Shown here one piece after another: positions 38,175 through 48,076 of a stretch of 64,000 nucleotides of DNA (position 1 is its first letter; each line of letters opens with the position of its first letter). Source of the DNA: Psychrosphaera saromensis (lineage in GTDB: Bacteria; Pseudomonadota; Gammaproteobacteria; Enterobacterales; Alteromonadaceae); the NCBI RefSeq assembly GCF_002954545.1, contig NZ_MSCH01000003.1, positions 3,139,991-3,203,990 of the forward strand, written 5' to 3'. The translations under genes were made by a program, and so were the position numbers. The notes below the pieces were generated by a model. It ran no database searches. It saw only the letters and a program-made list of their open reading frames with translations, and was not told the origin of the DNA.

Positions 38175-38876
38175 TCAATTCACCGTATTCTTTAAAGCGG
38201 CTGCGATGGCAACCGGTGCGAAAAAACAACTCACTAATAACATACTAATTAAAATTGCCAATTGTCCTGAATAATCCATATTAAAACTGGCAGCTTCAAT
38301 TAACGAGGTAGCAAAAATCAATACCGGTATATATAGCGGTAAAACTAATAAACTCAATAGCACGCCTCCTTGATTTAAACTGACCGTTAACGCATTACCT
38401 ATCGCGCCAACAAACAATAAAATAGGAGTGCCTATTAATAAACTCAACATTAACGCTGGAATAACTTGGCTTTCTACGTTCATCAATAAAGCTAAAACTG
38501 GTGATATTAATAGAAGTACCGAGCATGAGATAAACCATGCGGCTAACAATTTAGCACCAACTAACAAAGACATAGGCACAGTAGACAACAACCAAGCTTC
38601 AATAGTTCCCTCTTGGTAATCTTGTCTAAATAAACGGTCAACAACTAACATAATCGCTAATAACGCGGCAATCCAAATAACGCCAGGGCCTATCATTTGT
38701 AATGTCTTTGGTGCTGGCGAAATGCCAAGTGGGAACAAAGTCACCACGATAAGAAAAAACACCATAGGTTGTATAATTTGCGAAGGCTTTTGCCAAGCAA
38801 GTTTTAACTCACGGACAAAAATTGCTTTAAATGCTATCCAGTATGATAACTGAGCTTGCGGTAGGTTGGAATTCAT
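38175..38876 (-). CDS. ccmB: Heme exporter permease CcmB
   Basis: A 233-residue six-helix ABC permease. Conserved blocks are FVRELKLAWQKPSQIIQPMV, FFLIVVTLFPLGISP, DRLFRQDYQEGTIEAWLLS and GALTVSLNQGGVLLSLLVLPLYIPVLIF-type sequence. It pairs with CcmA. Its start overlaps the ccmA stop by 4 nt. Confidence 0.94.
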   Translation of the reverse strand: MNSNLPQAQLSYWIAFKAIFVRELKLAWQKPSQIIQPMVFFLIVVTLFPLGISPAPKTLQMIGPGVIWIAALLAIMLVVDRLFRQDYQEGTIEAWLLSTVPMSLLVGAKLLAAWFISCSVLLLISPVLALLMNVESQVIPALMLSLLIGTPILLFVGAIGNALTVSLNQGGVLLSLLVLPLYIPVLIFATSLIEAASFNMDYSGQLAILISMLLVSCFFAPVAIAAALKNTVN

Positions 38877-39520
38877 TCCGCATCCCCTACTGTGCTGTGG
38901 CCAATCGTGCTATTACCTAATGTTAATTTCGTCAGTTGTTCAAAGTTTTGAGATAAATCTTGATGTGTCGTGATTAATATCATGCCACCGTTTTGTAAGT
39001 GCTGGTCAAAACGTTGTTGCAATAACTGAACGCCACTTTTATCAATTGCCGTAAAAGGTTCGTCTAGTATCCAAAGTTTAGTATTTGTTAACCAAAGGCG
39101 AGCTAATGCAACACGTCGGTGCTGCCCAGCTGATAATGAATGACATGGAATATGCTCAAGACCAGTTAAACCAACCAATCCCAATGCAGTAGTAAAGTCT
39201 AAGTTTGATGTTGGGTTTAGCACAGCCCAAAATTCTAAATTTTGCCAAGGAGTTAAATCAGAATTAATCGCAAACTTATGACCTAAAAAGAAAACTTGCT
39301 GTAAAAATAATTCAGCTTGCTGTGTGGTTGACTCGCCATCCCAAAGGATCTTACCTTCATCCGGTCGAAACAAGCCTAAAATAGCTCGTAATAAAGTCGA
39401 TTTACCTGCGCCATTTGGCCCTTCGATTTGGCAGATTTGGTGATCTGACAAAACAAAATTAAGCTCTGCAAACAAACAGCGATTTTGACGAAAACAGGTT
39501 AAACCTTGAACTTCAAGCAA
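38873..39520 (-). CDS. ccmA: Heme exporter ATP-binding protein CcmA
   Basis: A 215-residue ABC ATPase with Walker A GPNGAGKSTL, signature LSAGQHRRVALARL and Walker B LWILDEPFTAID. It powers release of holo-CcmE from CcmABCD. It is the first gene of the ccm operon; the 148-nt gap to the divergent lipoprotein gene should hold both promoters. Confidence 0.94.
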   Translation of the reverse strand: MLEVQGLTCFRQNRCLFAELNFVLSDHQICQIEGPNGAGKSTLLRAILGLFRPDEGKILWDGESTTQQAELFLQQVFFLGHKFAINSDLTPWQNLEFWAVLNPTSNLDFTTALGLVGLTGLEHIPCHSLSAGQHRRVALARLWLTNTKLWILDEPFTAIDKSGVQLLQQRFDQHLQNGGMILITTHQDLSQNFEQLTKLTLGNSTIGHSTVGDAE

Positions 39521-39668
39521 AACAACAACTTACTTTATATGTAAAATTACCAAATTGTAACACAGGGTATTAGTCGCTTTATAGTTCTTAATACGTTAAT
39601 TTAATGATCTAGAACAATCCTGGTCACTGCTCAATGCAGGTTATTATATTATCTGATGGAAGGTATTC

Positions 39669-40364
39669 ATGTTTAAAAACGCAAACACTGATGACACTAA
39701 TAAGCACAAGGCTGCTAAGTCTTATTTAACGAGCTCTTCAACTAGCTATTTAGCTGGCTCTTTATATAGCTCCTTAGCTAAGTCCCGTAAGCTCTTACAG
39801 TCACTCGTCCTATTATCGTCGATTTTTATGATTACGGCATGTGTCACCCAAGCTGACAAAACAATATTAAAAGTTAGCTCTACCAAAGATATTCCAGATA
39901 TAAATAAAAGATACGAGACACAATTAGCACAATTAAAAGTCGGCATGACAAAAAGCCAAGTCATTGGATTATTTCCAGGAATGGAAAGAGAGTGCTTTGA
40001 GTCAGGTGTTTGTTACTTTACCGTTTTTGATGAACGCTTTGTTCAAATTGATCACCGAGTGGCTGATCTCAATTTACTCACCTCCTCATTAGTCACCTTA
40101 TTAGGCCTTACTTGTATTTTAAGCACAGATGATTGTAATGAAGCTATCGTTGCCGCAATCAACGTGGCTATCGCATCGGCAGTAAAAAACAAACAAATTC
40201 ATACAACGTCAGAAGGCGGCAGAGTATTAACGCTACTACAGTGGATTAATATAGAATTTGTCGATAATAGCGTAACTCAGTGGGCGGTTAACGAGCCTTT
40301 ACCTCAATTTATTCCTAAATCTTTTGAGAATAAACTCCCTAATTTAGAAGATGCGCTAAAGTAA
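39669..40364 (+). CDS. BamE/SmpA-like lipoprotein with long repeat-bearing signal N-region
   Basis: A 231-residue predicted lipoprotein. The lipobox is MITAC with Cys at 58, preceded by the hydrophobic core SLVLLSSIF. After it, TQLAQLKVGMTKSQVIGLFPG resembles the BamE/SmpA motif. The first 40 residues are abnormal for a signal peptide: they contain diverged SYLTS/SYLAG/SLYSS/SLAKS units. The start is firm (GGAAGG 5 nt before the ATG), and no in-frame ATG, GTG or TTG lies between residue 1 and the hydrophobic core. The mature part has another hydrophobic segment (LLTSSLVTLLGLTCIL). The function is unknown. It is not in the arg unit. Confidence 0.7.
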   Translation: MFKNANTDDTNKHKAAKSYLTSSSTSYLAGSLYSSLAKSRKLLQSLVLLSSIFMITACVTQADKTILKVSSTKDIPDINKRYETQLAQLKVGMTKSQVIGLFPGMERECFESGVCYFTVFDERFVQIDHRVADLNLLTSSLVTLLGLTCILSTDDCNEAIVAAINVAIASAVKNKQIHTTSEGGRVLTLLQWINIEFVDNSVTQWAVNEPLPQFIPKSFENKLPNLEDALK

Positions 40365-40394
40365 TAAAGAGACCAAGTTAATAAAACTGCAACC

Positions 40395-40412
40395 TATGAA
40401 TATTAATTCACT
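40395..40412. promoter_or_regulatory. ARG box 1 (ArgR operator)
   Basis: TATGAATATTAATTCACT fits the ARG box pattern TGAAT-4W-ATTCA exactly. It lies 91 nt upstream of the argC start. Confidence 0.85.
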
Positions 40413-40415
40413 TTA

Positions 40416-40433
40416 ATTGCATTTTTATTGTTT
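40416..40433. promoter_or_regulatory. ARG box 2 (ArgR operator)
   Basis: TGCAT-TTTT-ATTGT (40418-40431) matches 7 of the 10 arm positions. It lies 3 bp after box 1, the usual ArgR pair spacing, and overlaps the -35 element. Confidence 0.7.
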
Positions 40434-40459
40434 ACATCTACACTATTATCTGTGATTAT
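40431..40459 (+). promoter_or_regulatory. Predicted argC promoter
   Basis: The -35 TTTACA (40431-40436) and -10 GATTAT (40454-40459) have 17-bp spacing. The -35 lies inside ARG box 2, consistent with ArgR repression. Confidence 0.55.
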
Positions 40460-40502
40460 TCAGTCAAATATGATTAATAAAAGATTTACAGTAGTAACTT
40501 AA

Positions 40503-41567
40503 ATGGTAAACACAAAAAAAATACCTTGCGTTGTTTTTGGAGCAAGCGGCTATGCCGGTGTTGAATTGGCAAAAATGATTGTCAGTCATCCTATATTTAC
40601 GTTAGAAGCATTATTTGTTTCTGAACATAGTAGTGATGCCAATAAGTTATTATCAGACCTTTATCCTAAGTATAAAGGTCTACTCGATTTCCCCCTTGTT
40701 CCTGGTGGAAAGACCAACCTTGAGGCCCTAACATCATCTTTAAGTAGTGTTGACAAGGGGCTTGTTTTTTTAGCCACCCCTCATGAATTCAGCCATGATA
40801 TTGCCTATTCTTTATCGGCAAAAAACATAACTGTATTGGACCTATCTGGTGGCTTCCGCTTACAAGACCCTGAGCTGTATCCGCAATATTATGGTTTCTC
40901 ACATAAATATGCAGATAAGTTAAACACTATTCCATATGGGTTACCTGAATGGAATGCTCATAATTTAAAAGACCAAGCTCTTATTTCATTACCAGGCTGT
41001 TACCCAACAGCCTCGCAAATGGCCATTAAACCGTTAGTTAAACATAATTTGTTAACTGAAAATTGCGTGCCGGTTATTAATGCAATTAGTGGCGTTAGTG
41101 GCGCAGGTAGAAAAGCCGCACTAGGTACTAGCTTTTGCGAATTAAGTTTAAAGCCTTACAATTTATTTGTGCATCGTCATGCACCAGAGATTTGCCAAGA
41201 AGTTGGTAGGAAAGTCATATTCACGCCTCATGTGGCCAACTTTGAGCGCGGCATACTTGCCACTATTGTCATGCAAGTAAAAGACGGTGTAACGCTAGAG
41301 CAAATTACTACTGCATTTGAGTCACAATACGCAGACAAACCATTTATACGTTTACGTTCTGAGCCACCACATATTAATGATGTAGCTTATACCCCTTTTT
41401 GTGATCTTTACTGGCAACTTGATGGCACTGATTTAATCGTGATCAGTGCGATAGACAATGTCCTTAAAGGTGCATCATCACAAGCTATTCAGTGCGCCAA
41501 TATTATTTGTGATTTACACGAAGGCCTTGGCTTATTACCAAGTGCTCAAACACAAGGGGCTGTATAA
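40503..41567 (+). CDS. argC: N-acetyl-gamma-glutamyl-phosphate reductase
   Basis: A 354-residue NADPH-dependent reductase, third step of arginine synthesis. The Rossmann motif is VFGASGYAGVELA (residues 11-23), the catalytic Cys is in SLPGCYPTASQMA, and the signature HRHAPEI and TPHVANFERGI are present. It is the first gene of the argCBFGH-A cluster, 43 nt after the predicted -10. Confidence 0.95.
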   Translation: MVNTKKIPCVVFGASGYAGVELAKMIVSHPIFTLEALFVSEHSSDANKLLSDLYPKYKGLLDFPLVPGGKTNLEALTSSLSSVDKGLVFLATPHEFSHDIAYSLSAKNITVLDLSGGFRLQDPELYPQYYGFSHKYADKLNTIPYGLPEWNAHNLKDQALISLPGCYPTASQMAIKPLVKHNLLTENCVPVINAISGVSGAGRKAALGTSFCELSLKPYNLFVHRHAPEICQEVGRKVIFTPHVANFERGILATIVMQVKDGVTLEQITTAFESQYADKPFIRLRSEPPHINDVAYTPFCDLYWQLDGTDLIVISAIDNVLKGASSQAIQCANIICDLHEGLGLLPSAQTQGAV

Positions 41568-41569
41568 AC

Positions 41570-42352
41570 ATGAACGGAATAAGCCCTATCGTTTTTAAGC
41601 TTGGCGGTGAAGCACTTACCGATAAAGCAGCCTTGTCAGAGTTTTTACAACAAATTGGCAAAATTAGAAAAAATCGTCCCGTTGTGATTGTTCATGGTGG
41701 CGGACCTCAAGTTGAAGACATGATGTCGGCTGCAAAATTAACAACAACCAAAGTAGATGGTGTACGTGCAACGCCTCTTAGCCATTTACCATTTGTCGTG
41801 GGTGCGTTAGCAGGTGTCGCAAGCCAACAACTTTTAGCTGCTTGTAAAACACAAAAAGTTAATGCGGTAGCGTTAAGCTTATCCGATGCTGACTTATTTA
41901 ATGCCCACGTTAAATCTGAAGTTTTAGGTGCGGTTGGTCAAATAAGTCCAAATAACCCAACTGCAATTCAAGCCTTATTAGAAAGCGGCTTTGTAGTATT
42001 AATTAATTCTATTGGCTGTGATCCACAAGGCCAAACTCTAAATATTAATGCAGACGACGCTGCCGTTGCGACGGCACAACTGTTACGAGCTGACCTATGC
42101 TTGTTAAGTAATGTGCCCGGCGTATTGAATGCAAATAAACAATTAATCAATTCCCTCGATAAAGAGTCCATCGAAAGCCTTATCAACTCAGGAGTAATTC
42201 GTGACGGTATGGTAGTGAAAGTAAACGCTGCCTTTGAAGCCTCACGATTGTTACGACGACCTGTACATATTGGCAGTTGGCAAGACTCTAGCGCGTTAAA
42301 CAAGTTGCATTTGTCTGAACAAATTCAGCTTGGCACTCAAATTAACGCGTAA
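41570..42352 (+). CDS. argB: Acetylglutamate kinase
   Basis: A 260-residue amino-acid kinase, second step of arginine synthesis. It has FKLGGEALTD and VIVHGGGPQVEDMM for ATP and substrate binding, and NINADDAAVATAQLL plus LLSNVPGVL in the ATP domain. Its length matches E. coli ArgB (258), the feedback-insensitive type. It is 2 nt after argC. Confidence 0.95.
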   Translation: MNGISPIVFKLGGEALTDKAALSEFLQQIGKIRKNRPVVIVHGGGPQVEDMMSAAKLTTTKVDGVRATPLSHLPFVVGALAGVASQQLLAACKTQKVNAVALSLSDADLFNAHVKSEVLGAVGQISPNNPTAIQALLESGFVVLINSIGCDPQGQTLNINADDAAVATAQLLRADLCLLSNVPGVLNANKQLINSLDKESIESLINSGVIRDGMVVKVNAAFEASRLLRRPVHIGSWQDSSALNKLHLSEQIQLGTQINA

Positions 42353-42386
42353 ATAATAAAATATAATAAAAATACAGGTTTCAAAA

Positions 42387-43307
42387 ATGACTCAAAATAA
42401 CCAGTCAGTGTTAGGCGATTTAGATCTTTCTCCTTCACAAGTACAAGACATATTAACATTAGCTATCGACATGAAAGCAACACCAGAAAAATACGCTGAT
42501 GCATTAAAAGGTAAGTCGATTGCCACACTATATGAGAAACCATCATTAAGAACTCGCGTTAGTTTTGATGTAGGTATTAATAAATTAGGCGGACATGCGG
42601 TTTATTTAGACTTACAAAACGGCGCGATGGGCAAACGTGAAGATGTTGCAGATTTTGGCGCTAATTTATCTTGTTGGTGTGACGCCATTGTTGCACGTGT
42701 TATGTCGCATTCAACATTAACCACGTTAAAAGGCGCAGCCTCAGTGCCAGTTGTAAACTCATTGTGTGATTTATATCACCCTTGCCAGGCATTGGCTGAT
42801 TACATGACCTTACAAGAATTGTTTGGCGAGTTAAAAGGATTAACATTAGCTTATATTGGAGATGGCAATAACGTCACTCATTCACTAATGTTAACTGGTG
42901 CTCAGTTAGGCGTTAATCTAGTTGTATTAACACCAGAAGGTTATGGCGTTGATGCAGATGTTGTGCAACAAGCAACTAACATTGCCAATGACAACGATTG
43001 CACATTAACCATAACTACGGATGTGAACGCTTTAGGACAAGTGGATGCAATTTATGCAGATACTTGGATATCTATGGGTGACGGTAAAAGTTTAGAGCAG
43101 ATTATAAATACCTTTAAACCGTTCCAAATCACCAAAGATTTAATGCAGTCGGCTAACGCTAAATACTTTATGCATTGCCAACCAGCGCACAGAGATGAAG
43201 AAGTGACCGCTGAGGTTTTAGATTCAGAGCAATCTGTCATTCTAAGACAAGCAGAAAATCGAATGTGGGCTCAAAACGCCCTACTTCACACTCTACTAGT
43301 TAAATGA
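42387..43307 (+). CDS. argF: Ornithine carbamoyltransferase
   Basis: A 306-residue enzyme that makes citrulline from ornithine and carbamoyl phosphate. The carbamoyl-phosphate motif reads EKPSLRTRVSFDVG, the family HPxQ motif YHPCQALADYMT is intact, and the ornithine motif DTWISMG is present. The conserved HCLPA appears as HCQPAHRDEEV, a Leu-to-Gln change next to the active-site Cys. It is in the arg cluster, so an anabolic role is clear. Acetylornithine or succinylornithine carbamoyltransferase is less likely because ArgA and ArgH(A) are also present and the motif set is OTC-like. Confidence 0.9.
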   Translation: MTQNNQSVLGDLDLSPSQVQDILTLAIDMKATPEKYADALKGKSIATLYEKPSLRTRVSFDVGINKLGGHAVYLDLQNGAMGKREDVADFGANLSCWCDAIVARVMSHSTLTTLKGAASVPVVNSLCDLYHPCQALADYMTLQELFGELKGLTLAYIGDGNNVTHSLMLTGAQLGVNLVVLTPEGYGVDADVVQQATNIANDNDCTLTITTDVNALGQVDAIYADTWISMGDGKSLEQIINTFKPFQITKDLMQSANAKYFMHCQPAHRDEEVTAEVLDSEQSVILRQAENRMWAQNALLHTLLVK

Positions 43308-43392
43308 AGCAATTAAATGAAACTTATTATAAAGCTAGCGAAATAAAAGTTAGCTAAAACCAATTTAGAATTTAAAGATTAAGAGAACAATA

Positions 43393-44616
43393 ATGGCTAT
43401 TGCACAAAACAAAGAAATTAAAAAAATCGTTCTAGCGTACTCAGGTGGCTTAGATACTTCTGCAATCATTCCTTGGTTAAAAGAACAATATGGCGAAAGC
43501 GTAGAAATAATCGCTTTTGCTGCCAATGTTGGTCAAGGCGACGATGAACTTGAAGGCATTGAAGCAAAAGCTATCGCATCTGGAGCGAGTGAATGTCACG
43601 TTTTAGATTTACAAGAAGAGTTTGTAAACGACATCATATTCCCTACATTAAAAACTGGCGCAATTTACGAAAGTGAATACTTGTTAGGTACCTCTTTAGC
43701 GCGTCCGGTTATTGCAAAAGCTCAAGTTGAACTTGCATTAAAACTAGGTGCTGACGCGGTATGTCACGGTTGTACTGGTAAAGGTAATGACCAAGTTCGT
43801 TTTGAAAGTACCTTTGCTGCATTAGCTCCGCACTTAACGGTTATTGCACCTTGGCGTGAATGGGACATGGAAAGCCGTGAAGACTTATTAGCTTACTTAG
43901 CTGAAAAGAATGTGCCTACCACAGCAAGTGCAACAAAAATTTATAGCCGTGATGCCAACCTTTGGCATATCTCTCACGAAGGTGGCGAGTTAGAAGATCC
44001 GTGGCAAGAGCCGACAGAGCAAGTTTGGACTTGGACTAAATCTCCTGAACAAGCACCTGATAAAGCTGAATACGTTGAGCTTAGCTTCTTAAACGGAGAA
44101 TTAACCACAGTAAATGGTAAAAAGCTTTCTGGTGTTGATGCTATCACTACACTAAATAATATTGGTGCAGAGCACGGTATTGGCCGTATTGATATCGTAG
44201 AAAACCGTTTAGTAGGTATGAAGTCTCGTGGTTGTTATGAAACCCCAGGTGGCACAATATTATTCAAAGCGTATAAAGGTCTAGAAACATTAATTCTAGA
44301 TAAAATGACATTAAAATATCGTGAAGAGCTAGGTCATGAGTTCTCACATTTGTTATACGATGGTCGTTGGTTTACGCCTTTATGTGGTGCTATATTGGCT
44401 GGTGCAAACGCATTAGCGCAAGACGTTACCGGTGATGTCGTTCTTAAGCTTTATAAAGGTACAGCGTCTGTTGTTAAAAGACGTTCACCAAACAGCTTAT
44501 ATTCAGAAGACTTTGCGACCTTTGGTGCAGATGATGTTTATAATCAAAAACACGCTGAAGGCTTCATTCGTTTATTCAGCTTATCAAGCAGAATCAAAGC
44601 GTTAACTAAGAAGTAA
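43393..44616 (+). CDS. argG: Argininosuccinate synthase
   Basis: A 407-residue ATP-dependent ligase of citrulline and aspartate. It has the PP-loop [32 protein letters not shown] and [13 protein letters not shown]. It is of the short ArgG type (about 400 residues), not the longer E. coli form (447). The ribosome site is AAGAGA. It is followed by a UUCG hairpin terminator. Confidence 0.95.
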   Translation: MAIAQNKEIKKIVLAYSGGLDTSAIIPWLKEQYGESVEIIAFAANVGQGDDELEGIEAKAIASGASECHVLDLQEEFVNDIIFPTLKTGAIYESEYLLGTSLARPVIAKAQVELALKLGADAVCHGCTGKGNDQVRFESTFAALAPHLTVIAPWREWDMESREDLLAYLAEKNVPTTASATKIYSRDANLWHISHEGGELEDPWQEPTEQVWTWTKSPEQAPDKAEYVELSFLNGELTTVNGKKLSGVDAITTLNNIGAEHGIGRIDIVENRLVGMKSRGCYETPGGTILFKAYKGLETLILDKMTLKYREELGHEFSHLLYDGRWFTPLCGAILAGANALAQDVTGDVVLKLYKGTASVVKRRSPNSLYSEDFATFGADDVYNQKHAEGFIRLFSLSSRIKALTKK

Positions 44617-44644
44617 TTTAAGAATTTAGCAGTTTAATTAAAAC

Positions 44645-44666
44645 AACTCAGGTTCGCCTGAGTTTT
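44645..44666 (+). terminator. Internal terminator/attenuator between argG and argH
   Basis: AACTCAGG-TTCG-CCTGAGTT followed by TT, with a stable UUCG tetraloop. It lies within the arg cluster, so it should reduce transcription of argH(A) and argA. Confidence 0.75.
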
Positions 44667-44690
44667 CCCATTTTTATGGCGGAGTAATTT

Positions 44691-46625
44691 ATGAGTTTAT
44701 GGGGCGGTCGTTTTAAAGAAAAAGCGAGCTTACAATTTAAAAAGTTTAATGATTCACTGCCTGTGGATTACCGTATGGCTGTACAAGATATTGTAGGTTC
44801 TATTTCTTGGGCTCGAGCTTTAAACACAGTCGGCGTATTGTCCAACGACGAAGTGATTCGACTAACTCAAGCGTTAGAAGAATTAAAAGAGTCAGTAGAA
44901 AACAATCCACAACAAATTCTTGAGGCTGACTCAGAAGACATTCATAGTTGGGTTGAAATTCAACTTATTGAAAAAACCGGTGACCTTGGTAAAAAACTTC
45001 ACACAGGCCGTTCTCGTAACGACCAAGTTGCTACCGACTTAAAACTTTGGTGTAAAGAAAAAGGCGATGAAATATATGTCGCTTTAGTTAACTTACAACA
45101 ATCAATGTTAGATTTAGCAGAACGTGAACGTAACACTGTATTACCGGGTTACACTCATTTACAACGCGCACAACCTGTGACATTTGGTCATTGGTGTTTA
45201 GCTTATGTTGAGATGTTCAATCGTGATATAGGCCGTTTAAAAGACGCATTGTATCGTTTAGATACCTCTCCTTTAGGTTCTGGTGCTTTGGCGGGAACCG
45301 CTTACCCGATAGACCGTGAAGATCTTGCGCATCACTTGGGTTTTAGAACGGCAACATTAAACAGTCTAGATGCGGTTTCTGACCGTGATCACGTGATTGA
45401 ATTATTATCGACAGCCAGTATCTCAATGATCCATTTATCTCGTTTTGCTGAAGATCTTATCTTTTACAATTCGGGTGAAGCGGGTTTTGTAGAAATGAGT
45501 GACTTAGTAAGCTCAGGCTCATCATTAATGCCGCAAAAGAAAAACCCGGACGCTTGCGAACTTATTCGTGGTAAATCTGGCCGTGTAACTGGTTCGTTAA
45601 CCGCTATGTTAATGACCATGAAAGCTTTACCTCTTGCCTACAACAAAGACATGCAAGAAGACAAAGAAGGCTTATTTGACGGTTTAGACACGTGGCAAGA
45701 ATGTATGGAAATGGCAACCTTAGTTGCTGAGGGGTTAACGGTAAACCGCAAACGTACATTAGCCGCTGCCCAACAAGGTTATGCTAATGCCACAGAATTA
45801 GCGGACTATCTAGTAAGTAAAGACATACCATTTAGAGAAGCTCACCATATTGTTGGTGAAGTTGTGTTAGATGCGATTGATAAAGAAGTGCCACTTGAAG
45901 AGCTAACACTTGAGCAATTACAAAAATTTAGTGACCGCATTGGTGACGATGTTTATCAACACTTATCAATAGAGTCGACACTAGACAAGCGCGAAGCTTT
46001 AGGCGGAACGTCGCGTCAGCAAGTGGAAAAAGCACTAGCAGATGTACAAACGGGTCAAAAGTCGATCCTGAATGCTCAAGTGGTTGGAGCTCCAGGTAAG
46101 TCCCGTATTAACAGTGCACTAAAACAAGTTCAACAGCGTTTGAATGCAACAAAAGCGGCAGTGACATCGGTTCGTCGTGCACGTATGTCAGACTCAACGG
46201 CTATTTTTGAATTGGTAAATTACTGGGCTAATAAAGGTGAAATACTACCTAGAAGCCAAGATAATATTATTCACGATATTCAAAACTTTGTAGTGGCTGA
46301 AGTGGGCGGCAAAGTAGTTGGTTGTGCCTCTTTGTACATATACGAAAAATGCCTAGCAGAAATACGTTCAATTGTTGTTGAGGAAGATGCTCATCAACAA
46401 GGACAAGGCGTTGCACTGGTTCAATACCTGTTAGAGTTTGCCCATCAAATGGAACTTAAAGACATTATTGTTTTAACTTACATTCCAACGTATTTTGAAA
46501 AACTGGGCTTTGGTATTATTGAGAAAAGCAGCTTAGCTGACAATATTATCGAAGACAGTGAGCCTACTGAGCTAAAAGATCCTAATAGCGAAGTAGCAAT
46601 GAAATATACCCTCGGTCAGGTTTAA
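44691..46625 (+). CDS. argH: Bifunctional argininosuccinate lyase / N-acetyltransferase, ArgH(A)
   Basis: A 644-residue fusion. Residues 1-460 are argininosuccinate lyase: [37 protein letters not shown] and the signature [13 protein letters not shown]. Residues about 487-640 are a GNAT acetyltransferase ([39 protein letters not shown]). This ArgH(A) arrangement is known from marine gammaproteobacteria such as Moritella and Vibrio, where the C-terminal domain makes N-acetylglutamate. A GGAG site lies 6 nt before the ATG. A full ArgA follows 23 nt downstream, so the cell may have two acetylglutamate synthases. Confidence 0.93.
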   Translation: MSLWGGRFKEKASLQFKKFNDSLPVDYRMAVQDIVGSISWARALNTVGVLSNDEVIRLTQALEELKESVENNPQQILEADSEDIHSWVEIQLIEKTGDLGKKLHTGRSRNDQVATDLKLWCKEKGDEIYVALVNLQQSMLDLAERERNTVLPGYTHLQRAQPVTFGHWCLAYVEMFNRDIGRLKDALYRLDTSPLGSGALAGTAYPIDREDLAHHLGFRTATLNSLDAVSDRDHVIELLSTASISMIHLSRFAEDLIFYNSGEAGFVEMSDLVSSGSSLMPQKKNPDACELIRGKSGRVTGSLTAMLMTMKALPLAYNKDMQEDKEGLFDGLDTWQECMEMATLVAEGLTVNRKRTLAAAQQGYANATELADYLVSKDIPFREAHHIVGEVVLDAIDKEVPLEELTLEQLQKFSDRIGDDVYQHLSIESTLDKREALGGTSRQQVEKALADVQTGQKSILNAQVVGAPGKSRINSALKQVQQRLNATKAAVTSVRRARMSDSTAIFELVNYWANKGEILPRSQDNIIHDIQNFVVAEVGGKVVGCASLYIYEKCLAEIRSIVVEEDAHQQGQGVALVQYLLEFAHQMELKDIIVLTYIPTYFEKLGFGIIEKSSLADNIIEDSEPTELKDPNSEVAMKYTLGQV

Positions 46626-46648
46626 TTTGCGATTAATAATGGTTAATA

Positions 46649-47974
46649 ATGGTTAATAATAAAAATTTCGTAAAATGGTTTAGAAACTCAGCGCCTTATA
46701 TTAATGCGCACAGAGATAAAACTGTCGTATTAATGCTCTCTGGTGAGGCTGTGCAACATCCAAATTTTGCCAATATCATTCACGATATTGCCTTAATGCA
46801 TAGTTTAGGAATGAAGTTAGTTGTTGTGCATGGCGCTAGACCACAAATTGAAGAGCGTATTGCCCAACGTGGGCTTGAATGTAAGATTGAGAACAATGTT
46901 CGGGTCACTGATGCTGAGACTCTAGTTGCAGTAAAAGACGCAACTGGCTCACTGCGTCTGCACATTGAAGCGCTATTAACCATGGGACTGCTGAATTCAC
47001 CTATGCACGGCTCAAAAATTCGAGTCAGCACAGGCAACTTTATTATTGCCAAACCTATCGGTGTAAAAGATGGAATTGATTTTAAATACACAGGATGTGT
47101 GCGCAGGGTTGATGAAGTCGGTATAAATACTCAATTAGGCTTTGGTTCGATTGTCTTACTCTCGCCTATTGGTTATTCGACCACAGGCGAAGTATTTAAC
47201 CTAGCGCTTGAAGACGTTGCGACACAAACTGCCATTGCTCTTAATGCCGATAAGCTAATTACCTTCAGTAAAGATGAAGGGCTTATTGATTCAACTGGTG
47301 AGTTAGTTCGTAGCTGTAGTATCCGTACGGTAAAAGCTCTGGCCAGTGAACAACTGCATGAGCAAGAGAAGCACTTAGATCAATTACTCTTATTAAACGC
47401 TATTATTAAAGCCGGCGAAAACGGGGTTGAACGTTGTCATTGTGTTAGTTATCAAAGTGATACTGCATTACTACAAGAGTTATTTACCCCCGATGGTGCA
47501 GGTACTTTAATTGCGAAAGATCACCGCGAACAAATGACCACAGCAACGATTGATGATGTGGTTGGTATATTGGAGTTAATCCAACCTTTAGAGCAAGAAG
47601 GCATTTTAGTTAAACGTTCTAGAGAGTTGTTAGAAAATGAAATCAATCGTTTTGTTGTGCTAAAAAAAGAAGAAATGATCATCGCCTGCGCGGCTTTGTA
47701 TTTGTATCCACAAGACAAGTCGGCTGAATTAGCCTGCGTTGTTATTCATCCAGATTACCGAAAAGGCAATAGAGGACAGCGTCTTATCAAAGCGGTTTCT
47801 GAAATAGCCAAAGAGCAAAAAATTGAAACGATATTTGTGCTAACAACGGTAAGTGGGATGTGGTTTCAAGAACAAGGCTTTATTGAAAGTACAATAGACG
47901 CCCTGCCTGAAGGTAAAAAGCAACTTTACAACTTCCAGCGGAATTCAAAAATACTCGTTAAATCGATTGATTAG
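46649..47974 (+). CDS. argA: N-acetylglutamate synthase
   Basis: A 441-residue classical ArgA (E. coli 443): N-terminal amino-acid kinase fold (FVKWFRNSAPYINAHRDKTV, VVVHGARPQIEERI) that binds arginine for feedback, and a C-terminal GNAT domain (ACVVIHPDYRKGNRGQRLI). It makes N-acetylglutamate from glutamate and acetyl-CoA. The start lies in a 10-bp tandem duplication (TAATGGTTAA twice, from 46637), which places a second, out-of-frame ATG just upstream. Confidence 0.94.
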   Translation: MVNNKNFVKWFRNSAPYINAHRDKTVVLMLSGEAVQHPNFANIIHDIALMHSLGMKLVVVHGARPQIEERIAQRGLECKIENNVRVTDAETLVAVKDATGSLRLHIEALLTMGLLNSPMHGSKIRVSTGNFIIAKPIGVKDGIDFKYTGCVRRVDEVGINTQLGFGSIVLLSPIGYSTTGEVFNLALEDVATQTAIALNADKLITFSKDEGLIDSTGELVRSCSIRTVKALASEQLHEQEKHLDQLLLLNAIIKAGENGVERCHCVSYQSDTALLQELFTPDGAGTLIAKDHREQMTTATIDDVVGILELIQPLEQEGILVKRSRELLENEINRFVVLKKEEMIIACAALYLYPQDKSAELACVVIHPDYRKGNRGQRLIKAVSEIAKEQKIETIFVLTTVSGMWFQEQGFIESTIDALPEGKKQLYNFQRNSKILVKSID

Positions 47975-48003
47975 CTAAGCTTAGTCAGTCGCTAGACAGA
48001 TAC

Positions 48004-48036
48004 AAAAATGAGCACTTAATGTGCTCATTTTTATTT
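48004..48036 (+). terminator. Terminator of the arginine cluster
   Basis: AAAAATGAGCAC-TTAAT-GTGCTCATTTTT followed by ATTTT. It lies 30 nt after the argA stop. Confidence 0.93.
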
Positions 48037-48076
48037 TCTGATATTGCTTTATCACGATTAATAATCGTTATAGCGT

